Source: an uncultured Acidimicrobiales bacterium
GTDB taxonomy: Bacteria; Actinomycetota; Acidimicrobiia; Acidimicrobiales; SZUA-35
Assembly: GCA_937976305.1 (NCBI GenBank)
Contig: CALJSB010000069.1
Coordinates: 1 to 50,196, forward strand
Reading direction: 5' to 3'
DNA length: 50,196 bases
Below are positions 1 to 7,589 of this stretch, one piece after another. The notes below the pieces were generated by a model. The model had not been told where the DNA came from. It searched no databases and worked only from the letters and a program-made list of their open reading frames with translations. Position numbers and translations under genes: made by a program. Position 1 is the first letter of the stretch; each line of letters starts with the position of its first letter.

Positions 1-146
1 AAACGGTGCTGGCCCCGAAGTCGACGAAGTTCCCGTTCAACTCCCAGATCGACGAGTTCACCGGCGAACCCTCGTGGGCCCACGGGCACATCGAAGTGGT
101 CGACCCGTCGATCCCCGACCGCCCCTCATCCGGCGGCGGCTGCTAG
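1..146 (+). CDS. 3' end of an unidentified gene (partial)
   Basis: An open frame enters from the left window edge (codons in phase with base 3) and stops at TAG 144-146, giving 47 C-terminal residues that end in Arg-Pro-Ser-Ser-Gly-Gly-Gly-Cys. Third codon positions are mostly G or C, as in the real genes nearby, so this is probably coding. The visible part has no domain I recognise: it is hydrophilic, with one Trp and a Gly-rich tail. The start and function lie outside the window. Confidence 0.55.
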   Translation, partial: TVLAPKSTKFPFNSQIDEFTGEPSWAHGHIEVVDPSIPDRPSSGGGC

Positions 147-156
147 ACCCAACCCC

Positions 157-176
157 AACCACCTAGGGGTCAGGTC
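157..176 (+). terminator. weak hairpin after the left-edge gene
   Basis: An ACCCC ... GGGGT inverted repeat lies a few bases after the stop of the partial gene. There is no T-tract behind it, so a terminator role is only a guess. The rest of 147-220 holds nothing I recognise. Confidence 0.25.
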
Positions 177-220
177 TCAAACGTCAACGCACCGGCCACC
201 GATGCTGACAGAACGCGGCT

Positions 221-727
221 TCAGGAACGGCGGGCCTCGTGTGTGCCGAGATCCCACGGTTCGGCCGGGGCGCCGTGTTCGAGTACCCGCTCGACGAGAT
301 CAGCGAGGCCATCTGGCCGGATCACATCGGTCTGAGTGTCACGGATTTCGGCGACCGTCCACCAGCGCACACCAACCATTCCCTCCTCGGCGAGCTCCTC
401 GGCGGTCATCGACGGAGATGGTTCGAACTCGTGGCACGGGACCAGAAACGTCGTGTTGTGTTGGCCGTCCCACCGGCCGCCGCCTATGCCGGGAAAGAGC
501 GTCGTACGGTGCCACAGCGGCGGGCCAACGAACACGTCGGGAGCACCGGTCTCTTCGGTCAGCTCACGAATGAGCGCCTGGCGGTAATCCTCGCCGTCTT
601 CCATCCCGCCACCCGGGAGGATCCAACCCTCGAAGCCGTCACTGAACTTCATCTGAGCCAGCAACACTCGATCGAGCGGATCGATCATGAGGCCACGAAC
701 GGCCTTACGCAGATTCAGATCAGACAT
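221..727 (-). CDS. Nudix hydrolase
   Basis: A 168-residue Nudix (MutT-like) hydrolase, which would cleave a nucleoside diphosphate linked to some group X. The Nudix box is complete at residues 40-62: Gly, five residues, Glu, seven residues, then Arg-Glu-Leu-Thr-Glu-Glu-Thr-Gly-Ala. The core strand Trp-Ile-Leu-Pro-Gly-Gly lies just before it. The frame is open further upstream, but that part is basic and low-complexity; the ATG at 727 begins Met-Ser-Asp-Leu-Asn-Leu and is preferred. It is divergent from the P-loop kinase gene with 74 bp between. The substrate cannot be told from sequence. The Trp-rich segment after the box (Val-Arg-Trp-Trp) is common in this fold. Confidence 0.88.
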   Translation of the reverse strand: MSDLNLRKAVRGLMIDPLDRVLLAQMKFSDGFEGWILPGGGMEDGEDYRQALIRELTEETGAPDVFVGPPLWHRTTLFPGIGGGRWDGQHNTTFLVPCHEFEPSPSMTAEELAEEGMVGVRWWTVAEIRDTQTDVIRPDGLADLVERVLEHGAPAEPWDLGTHEARRS

Positions 728-801
728 GCCTCTCGTTCTATCGCAGCGGCGTTCGGTTGAAGTCCGTAGATCGGCCGGCGGTTCTCCGGCAGGATTGACT
801 C

Positions 802-1317
802 GTGGAGCGCGTCGCAATCGTGGGCCCGGGAGGTGCCGGCAAGTCGACGTTCGCCCGCGCCCTGGGGGACCGCACCGGACTCCCCGTCATCCATCTCGAC
901 CGCCACTTCTGGCATCCGGGCTGGGTTGAATCCGAACGGGACGACTGGCGGCGGAAGCAGGCCGAGTTGCTCGAGGGTGATCGATGGATCGTCGACGGCA
1001 ACTACGGCGGCACATTCGCCGAGCGGTTCGCACGCGCCGACACCGTCATCGTCGTGAGCCGCCCTCCCATCAAGTGCGTCGCCTCAGCCTTGTGGCGCTC
1101 GACCCGCAACTACGGCAAGTCCATTCAGGCCGACGGTTGCCCGGAGCGATTCGATCTCTCGTTCCTTCGCTGGATCTGGAACTACCCGCGAGACAGTCGC
1201 CCCCGGCTCGACGCTGCGATCGAAGCACACCCGCACCTCGACGTCATCGAACTCACAACGCGCCGCGAGATGCAGAGATTTCTCGATGATCTGCCGCCCC
1301 AGCTCACGAGTGGGTGA
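802..1317 (+). CDS. P-loop nucleoside kinase-like protein (FlaR / topology-modulation type)
   Basis: A 171-residue P-loop NTPase of the adenylate kinase-like group, often annotated as topology modulation protein. The Walker A motif Gly-Pro-Gly-Gly-Ala-Gly-Lys-Ser is at residues 8-15. It is followed by the group's His-Leu-Asp (Asp33) and a His-Phe-Trp-His-Pro-Gly-Trp segment. The acceptor-side sequence Trp-Ile-Val-Asp-Gly-Asn-Tyr near residue 65 is typical of the family. The start is GTG at 802, because the P-loop must sit near the N-terminus. It probably binds ATP and phosphorylates a small substrate; the real substrate of this family is not settled. Complete and of usual length. Confidence 0.82.
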   Translation: MERVAIVGPGGAGKSTFARALGDRTGLPVIHLDRHFWHPGWVESERDDWRRKQAELLEGDRWIVDGNYGGTFAERFARADTVIVVSRPPIKCVASALWRSTRNYGKSIQADGCPERFDLSFLRWIWNYPRDSRPRLDAAIEAHPHLDVIELTTRREMQRFLDDLPPQLTSG

Positions 1318-1351
1318 CCTCGTGCGGCCCGGCGGTTGCTGGCGCCTCAGG

Positions 1352-2134
1352 TCAGGCGTGCACCGGTAGGTAGTGCTCGATGTTCTCAGCCGTGTCGTCG
1401 ATGATGACGTCGAACTCCATGGCGAAATCTGGATCAGGATCGACGGCAACCATCACCGTGATCGCTCCTCGGGTCCGGGCGTCAACCACCCACGCCCAGC
1501 AGTTTCCCGTCGCTCCAGACGAGCCGACGACATACACCACCTCGACGTCACTGCGGATTGCTTCGTGCACAGCCTCGCTCGGCCCTTTGGCAAGCGGCTC
1601 GCCGAACAGGACCACGTTTGAGCGGAAGAAGGATCCGCACGCACATTCGGTCATTTCATGGACGGCCGGCCGGGTGATTCCGCAGCTATTGCAGCGTTCC
1701 TGATCGACGCGGCCATGGATGTGGTGAACCTCAGAGCCGGCCCGATCGTGCAGATCATCGACGTTCATCGTCACCAAAACCATCGATCCGCCAGATGCTG
1801 CGAGTGCCTTCTGGCATCGGTCAACGGCGTGGTGGCCTTGGTTTGGTTCGACACCTTGTGAACGTCGATGCAGCGCAGCGTGCCACTCGATGAAGTCGGT
1901 GGGTCGAACGGTGAGATCTCGCAGGTGGACCGGTGGTTCTTCGGTGCTCGTGGTGTAGAGGCCGCCTTCACCGCGAAACGTCGGCAGGCCTGATGGGGCC
2001 GACATACCTGCCCCGGTGATCACCACGATGTTTTGAGCCGATCGGATCGAAGCGATCACGGGGTCGATCTCAGCCGCGCTGATGAAACGTTCGCTGACAG
2101 AGCGTTCGTCAGAGACAGTCGAAGGTGAGCCCAT
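1352..2134 (-). CDS. Sirtuin (SIR2-family NAD-dependent protein deacylase)
   Basis: A 260-residue SIR2 fold enzyme that would use NAD to remove acyl groups from lysine. The NAD-binding Gly-Ala-Gly-Met-Ser motif begins at residue 41, followed by Pro-Thr-Phe-Arg-Gly. The catalytic His140-Gly141 is present. Zinc ligands are Cys148, Cys151, Cys164 and Cys166, with only one residue between the last pair. The usual Thr-Gln-Asn-x-Asp motif reads Thr-Met-Asn-Val-Asp (122-126), so the normally conserved Gln is Met. The Gly-Ser-Ser-Gly block is near 204. I chose ATG 2134 because the longer frame runs into the neighbouring gene with non-homologous sequence. It is convergent with the kinase gene and 34 bp downstream of the DUF4214 gene on the same strand. 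Confidence 0.88.
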   Translation of the reverse strand: MGSPSTVSDERSVSERFISAAEIDPVIASIRSAQNIVVITGAGMSAPSGLPTFRGEGGLYTTSTEEPPVHLRDLTVRPTDFIEWHAALHRRSQGVEPNQGHHAVDRCQKALAASGGSMVLVTMNVDDLHDRAGSEVHHIHGRVDQERCNSCGITRPAVHEMTECACGSFFRSNVVLFGEPLAKGPSEAVHEAIRSDVEVVYVVGSSGATGNCWAWVVDARTRGAITVMVAVDPDPDFAMEFDVIIDDTAENIEHYLPVHA

Positions 2135-2168
2135 ACACTGACGTATCGGCTGAAAGGCCTTCCTGGCT

Positions 2169-3356
2169 TTAGCCCAAGGGCGCGATCGGCTCGATCGAAA
2201 TGGCAGTCTTGTCGTCGTCTGGGAACGAAATGATCGTGGTGCCGCCATTGGAGTTAGGGGAGAACCTGATCGGGCACTGCCAGACATCGAGGCCCCGCCC
2301 AGTTGCCCAGCAACCTCCAGTCTCGACCCTCACGCGTAGGCCGTCGCTGTTCTGGTCGTAGCCCCGGTCGACGAAGACTTGCCAAACCTCATCGTGGTTC
2401 TGGGCATAACCCTCGGCAGATCCGTTCGCAAGCATCTTCTCAATGGCCTGAACCGCCCACGCCTCGGCATCCCAGTCAAAACGTGTCGGCACGGAGACGT
2501 CATCGTCCGCAATCCAGCCGCATCCATAGAATCCAGCTTCGGCGAAGTCGGGATCTACCGGAGGTCCGGTGTTCTCGATGAACCAATACAGCTCTCCGCC
2601 GTGAACGAAGTTGACCTGGGTGTGGGCGTAGACGTTCTGCCCGTCAGCCACGTACATGATTGGTTGGGGATCGGGGCTCGTCGGGTCGGTGACAACGGCG
2701 GCGTGGGTTGCGGTCACCCGTGCGTTCGCTCCAAGCGGGGCGTCGCCGACGCATCTGAGCGGGTCGGTCAGCTGCTCGGTGAATCCATCTTGTTCGAGCT
2801 GACGTAGTAGCTCGGGTGAGAGTTCTCCGCGAGGGCCGGCATCCGACCGAGTATCTGAGGGCAAGGGATTGGCGTTGATGAACTCCGGTGCGTTTGAAAC
2901 CAGCAGGATCATTTCGCCCCGAGTCATTCCGGCGTCAAGCTGTCCAACCCAGAACACGAACCCGTCACCGTCGGGGGACCGTCGGAGCACGTTGCGATAG
3001 ACAACGGTGGTGAACTCCGTGTTGCTGAGCTGAGGCCCGTAGGTGGCTTGGAACTCATCCGAAGCCGCGAAGTGGCTCGCGATCTTTCGCGTGTCCCAAT
3101 CGCCGGAGTCGTAGGCAGAGATCCAGAAGGCTGCTCCTTCAGCCTCAGGCTGTCGCCCCAACACCGCCTGGTAGAGACGAAGGACTGTGGAGTGGCCCCG
3201 GTGCAGCGTCGGGTCTTCGATGACCTCCTGAATGGTCAAAGCTCCAGCCTGTGATGGGATAGCAGCGATGCTGGCCATCGACATCGCCAGCAGGCTGACG
3301 AGCCAGAGCGACGAGAGAGGTCGCCGGCGAGGCGTCGCTCGTTGGTTGAATTGCAT
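2169..3356 (-). CDS. Secreted DUF4214 protein
   Basis: A 395-residue exported protein. Residues 1-40 form a Sec signal: a basic stretch with four Arg, then a hydrophobic core ending near Ser-Gln-Ala-Gly-Ala. Next come two DUF4214 half-repeats, with the hallmarks Leu-Tyr-Gln-Ala-Val-Leu-Gly-Arg-Gln-Pro-Glu, then Ala-Phe-Trp, and a second Tyr-Arg-Asn-Val-Leu-Arg-Arg-Ser-Pro-Asp-Gly-Asp-Gly unit. The last ~210 residues are a Cys- and Trp-containing domain I do not recognise. The ATG at 3356, with GAAGG ten bases upstream, is preferred over the GTG nine codons earlier. DUF4214 is common in secreted and surface proteins but its role is unknown. Confidence 0.82.
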   Translation of the reverse strand: MQFNQRATPRRRPLSSLWLVSLLAMSMASIAAIPSQAGALTIQEVIEDPTLHRGHSTVLRLYQAVLGRQPEAEGAAFWISAYDSGDWDTRKIASHFAASDEFQATYGPQLSNTEFTTVVYRNVLRRSPDGDGFVFWVGQLDAGMTRGEMILLVSNAPEFINANPLPSDTRSDAGPRGELSPELLRQLEQDGFTEQLTDPLRCVGDAPLGANARVTATHAAVVTDPTSPDPQPIMYVADGQNVYAHTQVNFVHGGELYWFIENTGPPVDPDFAEAGFYGCGWIADDDVSVPTRFDWDAEAWAVQAIEKMLANGSAEGYAQNHDEVWQVFVDRGYDQNSDGLRVRVETGGCWATGRGLDVWQCPIRFSPNSNGGTTIISFPDDDKTAISIEPIAPLG

Positions 3357-3572
3357 TGAGATGGAACCTTCGTGTGCCGCCACAACAGGCCCGCCGGGGC
3401 GTCAGGATGCCAGCCCGGCGCCTTCCCCGCAAATTGGGGGGTTCTGGCCAATCTGACACCAGCCGTCGAGTTCGCCTCGAAGCGCCGGAAAGAGAAGACT
3501 CAGCCATGACGTCCCAACTTCAGCGTTACAAGTGCCCGACTCGCCTCCGTTCATACCGCTATCCTCGTCGAC

Positions 3573-3662
3573 GGAGAGATGGCAGAGCGGACGATTGCGT
3601 CGGTCTTGAAAACCGTTGAGGCTTCACGGTCTCCGGGGGTTCGAATCCCCCTCTCTCCGCCA
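3573..3662 (+). tRNA. tRNA-Ser (anticodon TGA)
   Basis: The acceptor arms GGAGAGA (3573-3579) and TCTCTCC (3652-3658) pair fully. They are followed by discriminator G and an encoded CCA at 3660-3662. The anticodon loop reads CT-TGA-AA. A long variable arm and the T-loop GTTCGAATCCC are present. The large variable arm and the length of 87 nt without CCA are those of a serine tRNA, which would read UCA and other UCN codons. Confidence 0.97.
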
Positions 3663-3668
3663 CTTGGC

Positions 3669-3709
3669 CGTCACCAGCGTTCGCTCTGGTGGCGGCCCCT
3701 TTTGGTTTT
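3669..3709 (+). terminator. Intrinsic terminator of the tRNA gene
   Basis: A 9-bp stem pairs 3669-3677 (CGTCACCAG) with 3686-3694 (CTGGTGGCG, one G-T pair) around an 8-nt loop. It is followed by GCCCC and two runs of four T. It starts 7 bp after the tRNA CCA, so it fits tRNA termination well. Confidence 0.75.
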
Positions 3710-3727
3710 CTGCAAGTCACCAGTTGC

Positions 3728-4324
3728 CTACGGGGCAGTGGGGCTTCGGTCTGCAATTCCCGGCCACAACGCAGCGGTGATCTTTGTCGCGTGTGCTGAC
3801 GTCAGCGGTAGATGCCCGATCGTGAGCCGTGTCCACAGCGGGCCGTAAATGGCGTCGAGAGCGATCTCGTAGTCGATGTCGTCGCGAATCAAGCCGAGTT
3901 CAATGCCACGTTCAAGGCGTGACCGTGACAAGTCGCGGCGAGGTTGCCAGAACCGGGTACGGAACTCGTCGGCGATGGTGGGGTCAGTTTGTGCTTCGGC
4001 GAGCATCTCGCGCACGATCCGTCCTGTCGGTGAGTTGAAGAGACGAATGACGGTTCGAAGATGCGCCTCGAAATCGGCCTTGATGTCGTCGGTTTCCGGA
4101 AACGGCGTCGCCTTCATCGTTCCGACGACGAGAGCGTCGAGGATGACCGCCGTGCGAGACGGCCACCATCGATAGATCGTCTGTTTCGCAACCCCTGCGG
4201 CTGCCGCGATTTCGTTGATGCTGACCTTGCCGGGCGTCCCAGACCCAACGAGCTCAAACGTCGAGTCGAGGACTCGTTTTCGGGCATCTTCATCGCGTTT
4301 CCGTCCTCGGGGCACACCGCACAC
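3728..4324 (-). CDS. TetR/AcrR-family transcriptional regulator
   Basis: A 198-residue regulator. The N-terminal helix-turn-helix is clear at about residues 35-58: Ser-Ile-Asn-Glu-Ile-Ala-Ala-Ala-Ala-Gly-Val-Ala-Lys-Gln-Thr-Ile-Tyr-Arg-Trp-Trp. The C-terminal part is a typical TetR ligand domain with the Asp-Ala-Ile-Tyr-Gly-Pro-Leu-Trp helix near the end. The start is GTG 4324, giving Met-Cys-Gly-Val-Pro-Arg-Gly-Arg. It is divergent from the YceI gene across about 110 bp that hold a palindrome, so it probably controls its own expression and that of the yceI-dehydrogenase pair. The ligand is unknown. Confidence 0.9.
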   Translation of the reverse strand: MCGVPRGRKRDEDARKRVLDSTFELVGSGTPGKVSINEIAAAAGVAKQTIYRWWPSRTAVILDALVVGTMKATPFPETDDIKADFEAHLRTVIRLFNSPTGRIVREMLAEAQTDPTIADEFRTRFWQPRRDLSRSRLERGIELGLIRDDIDYEIALDAIYGPLWTRLTIGHLPLTSAHATKITAALWPGIADRSPTAP

Positions 4325-4331
4325 GCTAGTC

Positions 4332-4345
4332 GAGTTAGTGAACTC
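4332..4345. promoter_or_regulatory. Candidate TetR operator
   Basis: A perfect inverted repeat GAGTT-AGTG-AACTC lies 7 bp upstream of the TetR start codon, in the divergent intergenic region. Its size and place fit an autoregulatory TetR operator. In addition, three GGTATT hexamers begin at 4348, 4365 and 4399, spaced 17 and 34 bp apart. The binding is inferred only. Confidence 0.4.
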
Positions 4346-4434
4346 TCGGTATTTCTAGACCGGTGGTATTGCTTTTGAATAACCATACCCGTAGTCTTGG
4401 TATTCGACTTGAACCCCCACACCTGGAGCACACC

Positions 4435-4998
4435 ATGAACACCACAAACGACACACTGCCGCTCGCAAGCGGGGCATGGACCCTTGATCCGGTGCACTGC
4501 ACCGTCGAGTTCACCGCTCGCCACATGGCGATTTCGAAGGTGCGAGGCCGCTTTCACAAGTTCGACGCCTCCGTGACCGTTGGAGACTCGCTCGCGACAA
4601 GCAGCCTTTCTGCGACTGTCGACATGTCGAGCGTCGACACGAGCAACGCCGACCGCGACGCACACTTGCGAAACTCAGACTTCTTTCACGTCGAACATCA
4701 CCCGACGATGACGTTCAACTCGACAGCGATCACGTCGGTCGGCGAAGGCAACTACAAGGTTGACGGTGATCTCACCATCAACGGAATCACCAAACAAGAG
4801 ACCCTCGACGTCGTGTTTCACGGAACCGAGACCTTCCCCGGGGACGGCTCATTCCATGCCGGCTTTGAGGCCACCGGCACGATCAGCCGAACCGACTACG
4901 GCGTCGACTTCAACGTCCCACTCAGTGCTGGCGGCTTCGTCATCTCCGACAAGATCGGGATTGAACTCGACATCCAACTCCTCGCTCCGCAGAACTGA
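4435..4998 (+). CDS. YceI-family protein
   Basis: A 187-residue YceI (lipocalin-like, polyisoprenoid-binding) protein. Recognisable blocks are Trp-Thr-Leu-Asp-Pro-Val-His-Cys-Thr-Val-Glu-Phe near residues 15-27, and Arg-Asp-Ala-His-Leu-Arg-Asn-Ser-Asp-Phe-Phe near 78-88. Also present are Leu-Thr-Ile-Asn-Gly-Ile-Thr-Lys and the closing Asp-Tyr-Gly-Val-Asp-Phe-Asn. No signal peptide is seen, so it is probably cytoplasmic, unlike E. coli YceI. The start at ATG 4435 has GGAG seven bases upstream; a longer frame would start inside the promoter. The dehydrogenase gene starts 8 bp after its stop, so the two are likely co-transcribed under the divergent TetR protein. Confidence 0.92.
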   Translation: MNTTNDTLPLASGAWTLDPVHCTVEFTARHMAISKVRGRFHKFDASVTVGDSLATSSLSATVDMSSVDTSNADRDAHLRNSDFFHVEHHPTMTFNSTAITSVGEGNYKVDGDLTINGITKQETLDVVFHGTETFPGDGSFHAGFEATGTISRTDYGVDFNVPLSAGGFVISDKIGIELDIQLLAPQN

Positions 4999-5006
4999 GA
5001 AAACCC

Positions 5007-5876
5007 ATGAACAAGATCACAGTGCTTGGCCTCGGCGCAATGGGCTCGCGGATGGCCATCAACCTCAGCGCCGCTGGCCATGACGTAACCGTCTGGAACC
5101 GCACTCAAAGCGTCGCCGCCGCCCTGGCCACCGAAAAGGGGCTCTCGGTTGCAGAGACGCCCCGCTCAGCAGTGAAAGACGCAGAATTCGTCGTTTCTAT
5201 GCTGAGGGATGACGACGCAGCCCTGGCTGTCTGGCACGATCCTGAGCACGGAGCATTCGCTGCGATGAACTCGGGCGCCGTCGTTATCGAGTCGTCAACC
5301 CTCACGCCGACCACCATCGAAACGTTGGCCGAAGCGGCGCTTGACGCCAACGTTCGATTCGTCGAAGCGCCCGTCGTCGGATCTCGACCACAGGCAGACG
5401 CGGGAGCACTCTTCTATCTACTCAGTGGCGAAGCCGAGGCTGTCGAAGCCGCTCAGCCAATCATCGATGTCAACGCTGGAAACTCGAAGTACGTCGGCGA
5501 GATCGGCAATGCCGCAACTATGAAGCTCGCGATCAACGGGCTCTTCGCAGCCCAAGTAGCAGCCTTCGCCGAGATGACTGGGTTCATCGAACAGAGCAGT
5601 CTTGACACCGCCGAAGCGATGGAAACGCTCGCAGCGTTGCCAATCACCTCTCCAGGACTTCAGCGTGTGCTTGGCCTCATGCAGGAGCGCAACTACTCGC
5701 CGAACTTCCCCGTTCATCTCGTTGCAAAGGACCTCGGCTATCTCACCAAGACCGCCCAACACCTGAAGGCTCGCTTACCCATCGCAGAAGCGACCCACAC
5801 GATCTACCAGCAAGCCGCCGCTGGCGACCAACGAGACCTCGACATTGCTGGCATCGCACAGCTCTACCAGACCTGA
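5007..5876 (+). CDS. NAD(P)-dependent beta-hydroxyacid dehydrogenase family protein
   Basis: A 289-residue member of the 3-hydroxyisobutyrate/6-phosphogluconate dehydrogenase-like family. The Rossmann motif Gly-Leu-Gly-Ala-Met-Gly is at residues 8-13. The substrate-binding block reads Glu-Ala-Pro-Val-Val-Gly-Ser (120-126), where family members more often have Asp-Ala-Pro-Val-Ser-Gly-Gly. The catalytic Lys is Lys173 in Gly-Asn-Ala-Ala-Thr-Met-Lys-Leu-Ala-Ile-Asn. Length is normal. The altered substrate block is closer to the imine-reductase and glyoxylate-reductase-like branch, so a hydroxyisobutyrate activity should not be assumed. It lies in tandem with yceI, 8 bp apart, and probably shares its promoter. 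Confidence 0.88.
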   Translation: MNKITVLGLGAMGSRMAINLSAAGHDVTVWNRTQSVAAALATEKGLSVAETPRSAVKDAEFVVSMLRDDDAALAVWHDPEHGAFAAMNSGAVVIESSTLTPTTIETLAEAALDANVRFVEAPVVGSRPQADAGALFYLLSGEAEAVEAAQPIIDVNAGNSKYVGEIGNAATMKLAINGLFAAQVAAFAEMTGFIEQSSLDTAEAMETLAALPITSPGLQRVLGLMQERNYSPNFPVHLVAKDLGYLTKTAQHLKARLPIAEATHTIYQQAAAGDQRDLDIAGIAQLYQT

Positions 5877-6197
5877 ACAAATCAACTTCCTTTTGCACTG
5901 GCTGACGGCTCTGCGACGGTGTTCAGGTCCGCCCGCGGACGGATTTGGTTGACGGTGCGTGGCCCCAGTTAGGCCAAATCTCACCCACTGTGGCGAAACG
6001 CGTCCGCGGACGCGTCATCGCAGCAAAGCGAACCTAAACCGTTCACGGATGTGAAGAGTTGTTCATCTGGGCCTTAAGACTCGTTCATGTGGGGAATCAA
6101 TCGCTGTTCCATCGTGTCTCCTGTCTCGGACGCTCGCCCACACAGCGGTGCGGGTGGGTGATCGCCCACGAACTCAAGAAAGCGAAGGGAACACATC
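5877..6197. other. Intergenic region with two GC-rich palindromes
   Basis: No gene is seen in these 321 bp. They hold GTCCG-CCCG-CGGAC at 5927-5940 and a perfect 18-bp palindrome at 5998-6015, both built on the core GTCCG/CGGAC. Further on, GTTCAT is repeated with similar followers around 6060-6095. A GAAGGGA ribosome-binding site lies just before ATG 6198. The region must hold the promoter of the secreted protein; I could not place -35 and -10 boxes with confidence. Confidence 0.6.
5998..6015. repeat. Perfect 18-bp palindrome
   Basis: ACGCGTCCG is followed directly by its reverse complement CGGACGCGT with no spacer, so it suits a dimeric protein better than an RNA hairpin. It is about 180 bp upstream of the DUF4214 gene start and 122 bp after the dehydrogenase stop. 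It shares its core with the interrupted palindrome at 5927-5940. Confidence 0.5.
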
Positions 6198-7466
6198 ATG
6201 AAGAAGAAGGTCCTACTCACGGCAGGAGCGGCACTCGCTGCCACTCTCGCGGTACCAGTGCCAGTTTCAGCTGCGCCTGGTTCAGAAGCCGTCGAACTCA
6301 GCTTCGAAGGACTCGAGCCGCTCGGCGACGAGCTGGTCTACGAAGGCTGGCTCATCATTGACGGAGCGCCAGAATCCACCGGCACATTCAACATCGACGC
6401 CGACGGCAACATCGTCGTGATCAACGACATCGATGTCCAAAACGCCGAGGACGCCACCGCCTTCGTCCTGACCCTCGAGCCTACGGTCGACCCCGACCCG
6501 GCCCCGAGCTCGACTCACATCCTCGCTGGTGACTTCGAAAATGGCGTTGCGAACTTGACGCTCGATCACCCTGCGGCGCTCGGCGTTGACCTCACCGAAT
6601 CATCCGGTTCGTTCATCATCGCCACTCCCACAGCGGAAGATCCCTCAGCCGATCCGCTGAGCGGTGTCTGGTTCCTCGACCCGACCCTGCCACCAGGCGA
6701 GCGAGCATCGCTCGATCTTCCCGTCCTGCCTGAAGGCTGGGTGTATGAAGGTTGGGCCGTCATCGACGGAGTCCCACTTTCCACCGGTCGTTTCACCGAC
6801 CCGGGAGCAGCTGATGACTTCAGCGACTTCTCCGGACCGAACCCTGGCCCCAACTATCCGGGCGAGGACTTCCTGGTGAACGCTCCTTCCAACCTCACCT
6901 TCCCGACCGACCTGACTGGCGCCACCATCGTCATCAGCGTCGAGCCAGCGCCTGACGACAGCCCGGCTCCGTTTGCCCTCAAGCCGCTCGTCGGCACGGC
7001 AACCGGTGACGTTGCACCTGCCTTGCAAGAGCTCGGCGCCGGACCGGCCACCATCACTGGTGTCGCAACCATCGCCGACGAAGTTGGCTCTCGTGAGCTG
7101 ACCGGAGAGTTCGCTGATGCCACCGGCATCGACGGCTCGATCGCTCGCCTCTACATGGCCGTGTTCACCCGTCAGCCCGACGCAGCAGGCCACGCCTTCT
7201 GGGTCGAGCAGGCAGAGAACGGCATGACGCTTCCTGAGATTGCTGAGTTCTTCGTCTCCTCACCGGAGTTCGCTGACCTCTACGACGAGCTCGACAACGC
7301 CGGCTTCGTTGACCTTCTCTACCTCAACGTCTTGGACCGTGCCGGTGAAGCCGGCGGTGTGGCGTTCTGGAACGGCCAGCTCGACTCTGGCGCCATGGAG
7401 CGAGGCATCGTTGTGCTGAACTTCTCCGAGTCGGTCGAGTTCAAGGGTCTCACCGGATCGAGCTGA
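6198..7466 (+). CDS. Secreted DUF4214 protein with two beta-rich repeats
   Basis: A 422-residue exported protein. Residues 1-26 form a clean Sec signal (Lys-Lys-Lys, hydrophobic core, Val-Ser-Ala-Ala). Two homologous units follow, each opening with Val-Tyr-Glu-Gly-Trp and a Ser-Thr-Gly segment (residues ~48-65 and ~180-197), and each closing with a Val-Glu-Pro-type strand. These resemble the extracytoplasmic beta domain seen in anti-sigma-like proteins. The last ~110 residues are DUF4214: Leu-Tyr-Met-Ala-Val-Phe-Thr-Arg-Gln-Pro-Asp, then a second unit with Leu-Tyr-Leu-Asn-Val-Leu-Asp-Arg. GAAGGGA sits 8 bp before ATG. Monocistronic, with its own terminator. Likely a surface or matrix protein; the role is inferred. 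Confidence 0.85.
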   Translation: MKKKVLLTAGAALAATLAVPVPVSAAPGSEAVELSFEGLEPLGDELVYEGWLIIDGAPESTGTFNIDADGNIVVINDIDVQNAEDATAFVLTLEPTVDPDPAPSSTHILAGDFENGVANLTLDHPAALGVDLTESSGSFIIATPTAEDPSADPLSGVWFLDPTLPPGERASLDLPVLPEGWVYEGWAVIDGVPLSTGRFTDPGAADDFSDFSGPNPGPNYPGEDFLVNAPSNLTFPTDLTGATIVISVEPAPDDSPAPFALKPLVGTATGDVAPALQELGAGPATITGVATIADEVGSRELTGEFADATGIDGSIARLYMAVFTRQPDAAGHAFWVEQAENGMTLPEIAEFFVSSPEFADLYDELDNAGFVDLLYLNVLDRAGEAGGVAFWNGQLDSGAMERGIVVLNFSESVEFKGLTGSS

Positions 7467-7524
7467 TACCCAGCACGTCACGACGTGTAGCAAACCACAA
7501 CACGAGCGAAAGCAAGTGAAGCAC

Positions 7525-7564
7525 GAGGAGCCGTCCAGCAATGGGCGGCTCCTCAGGCGTTTTG
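7525..7564 (+). terminator. Intrinsic terminator after the secreted DUF4214 gene
   Basis: GAGGAGCCG (7525-7533) pairs perfectly with CGGCTCCTC (7546-7554) around a 12-nt loop. AGGCG and TTTT follow. It lies 59 bp after the stop and between convergent genes. The T-run is on the plus strand only. Confidence 0.7.
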
Positions 7565-7589
7565 GGAATCCCCCGACAGAGCCGGCCGC

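Noticed and set aside
3513..3572. Sigma-70-type promoter of the tRNA gene (TTACAA near 3526, TATCCT near 3560)
   Set aside because: The spacing is 28 bp, too far for these two to be one promoter; I could not settle on a pair.
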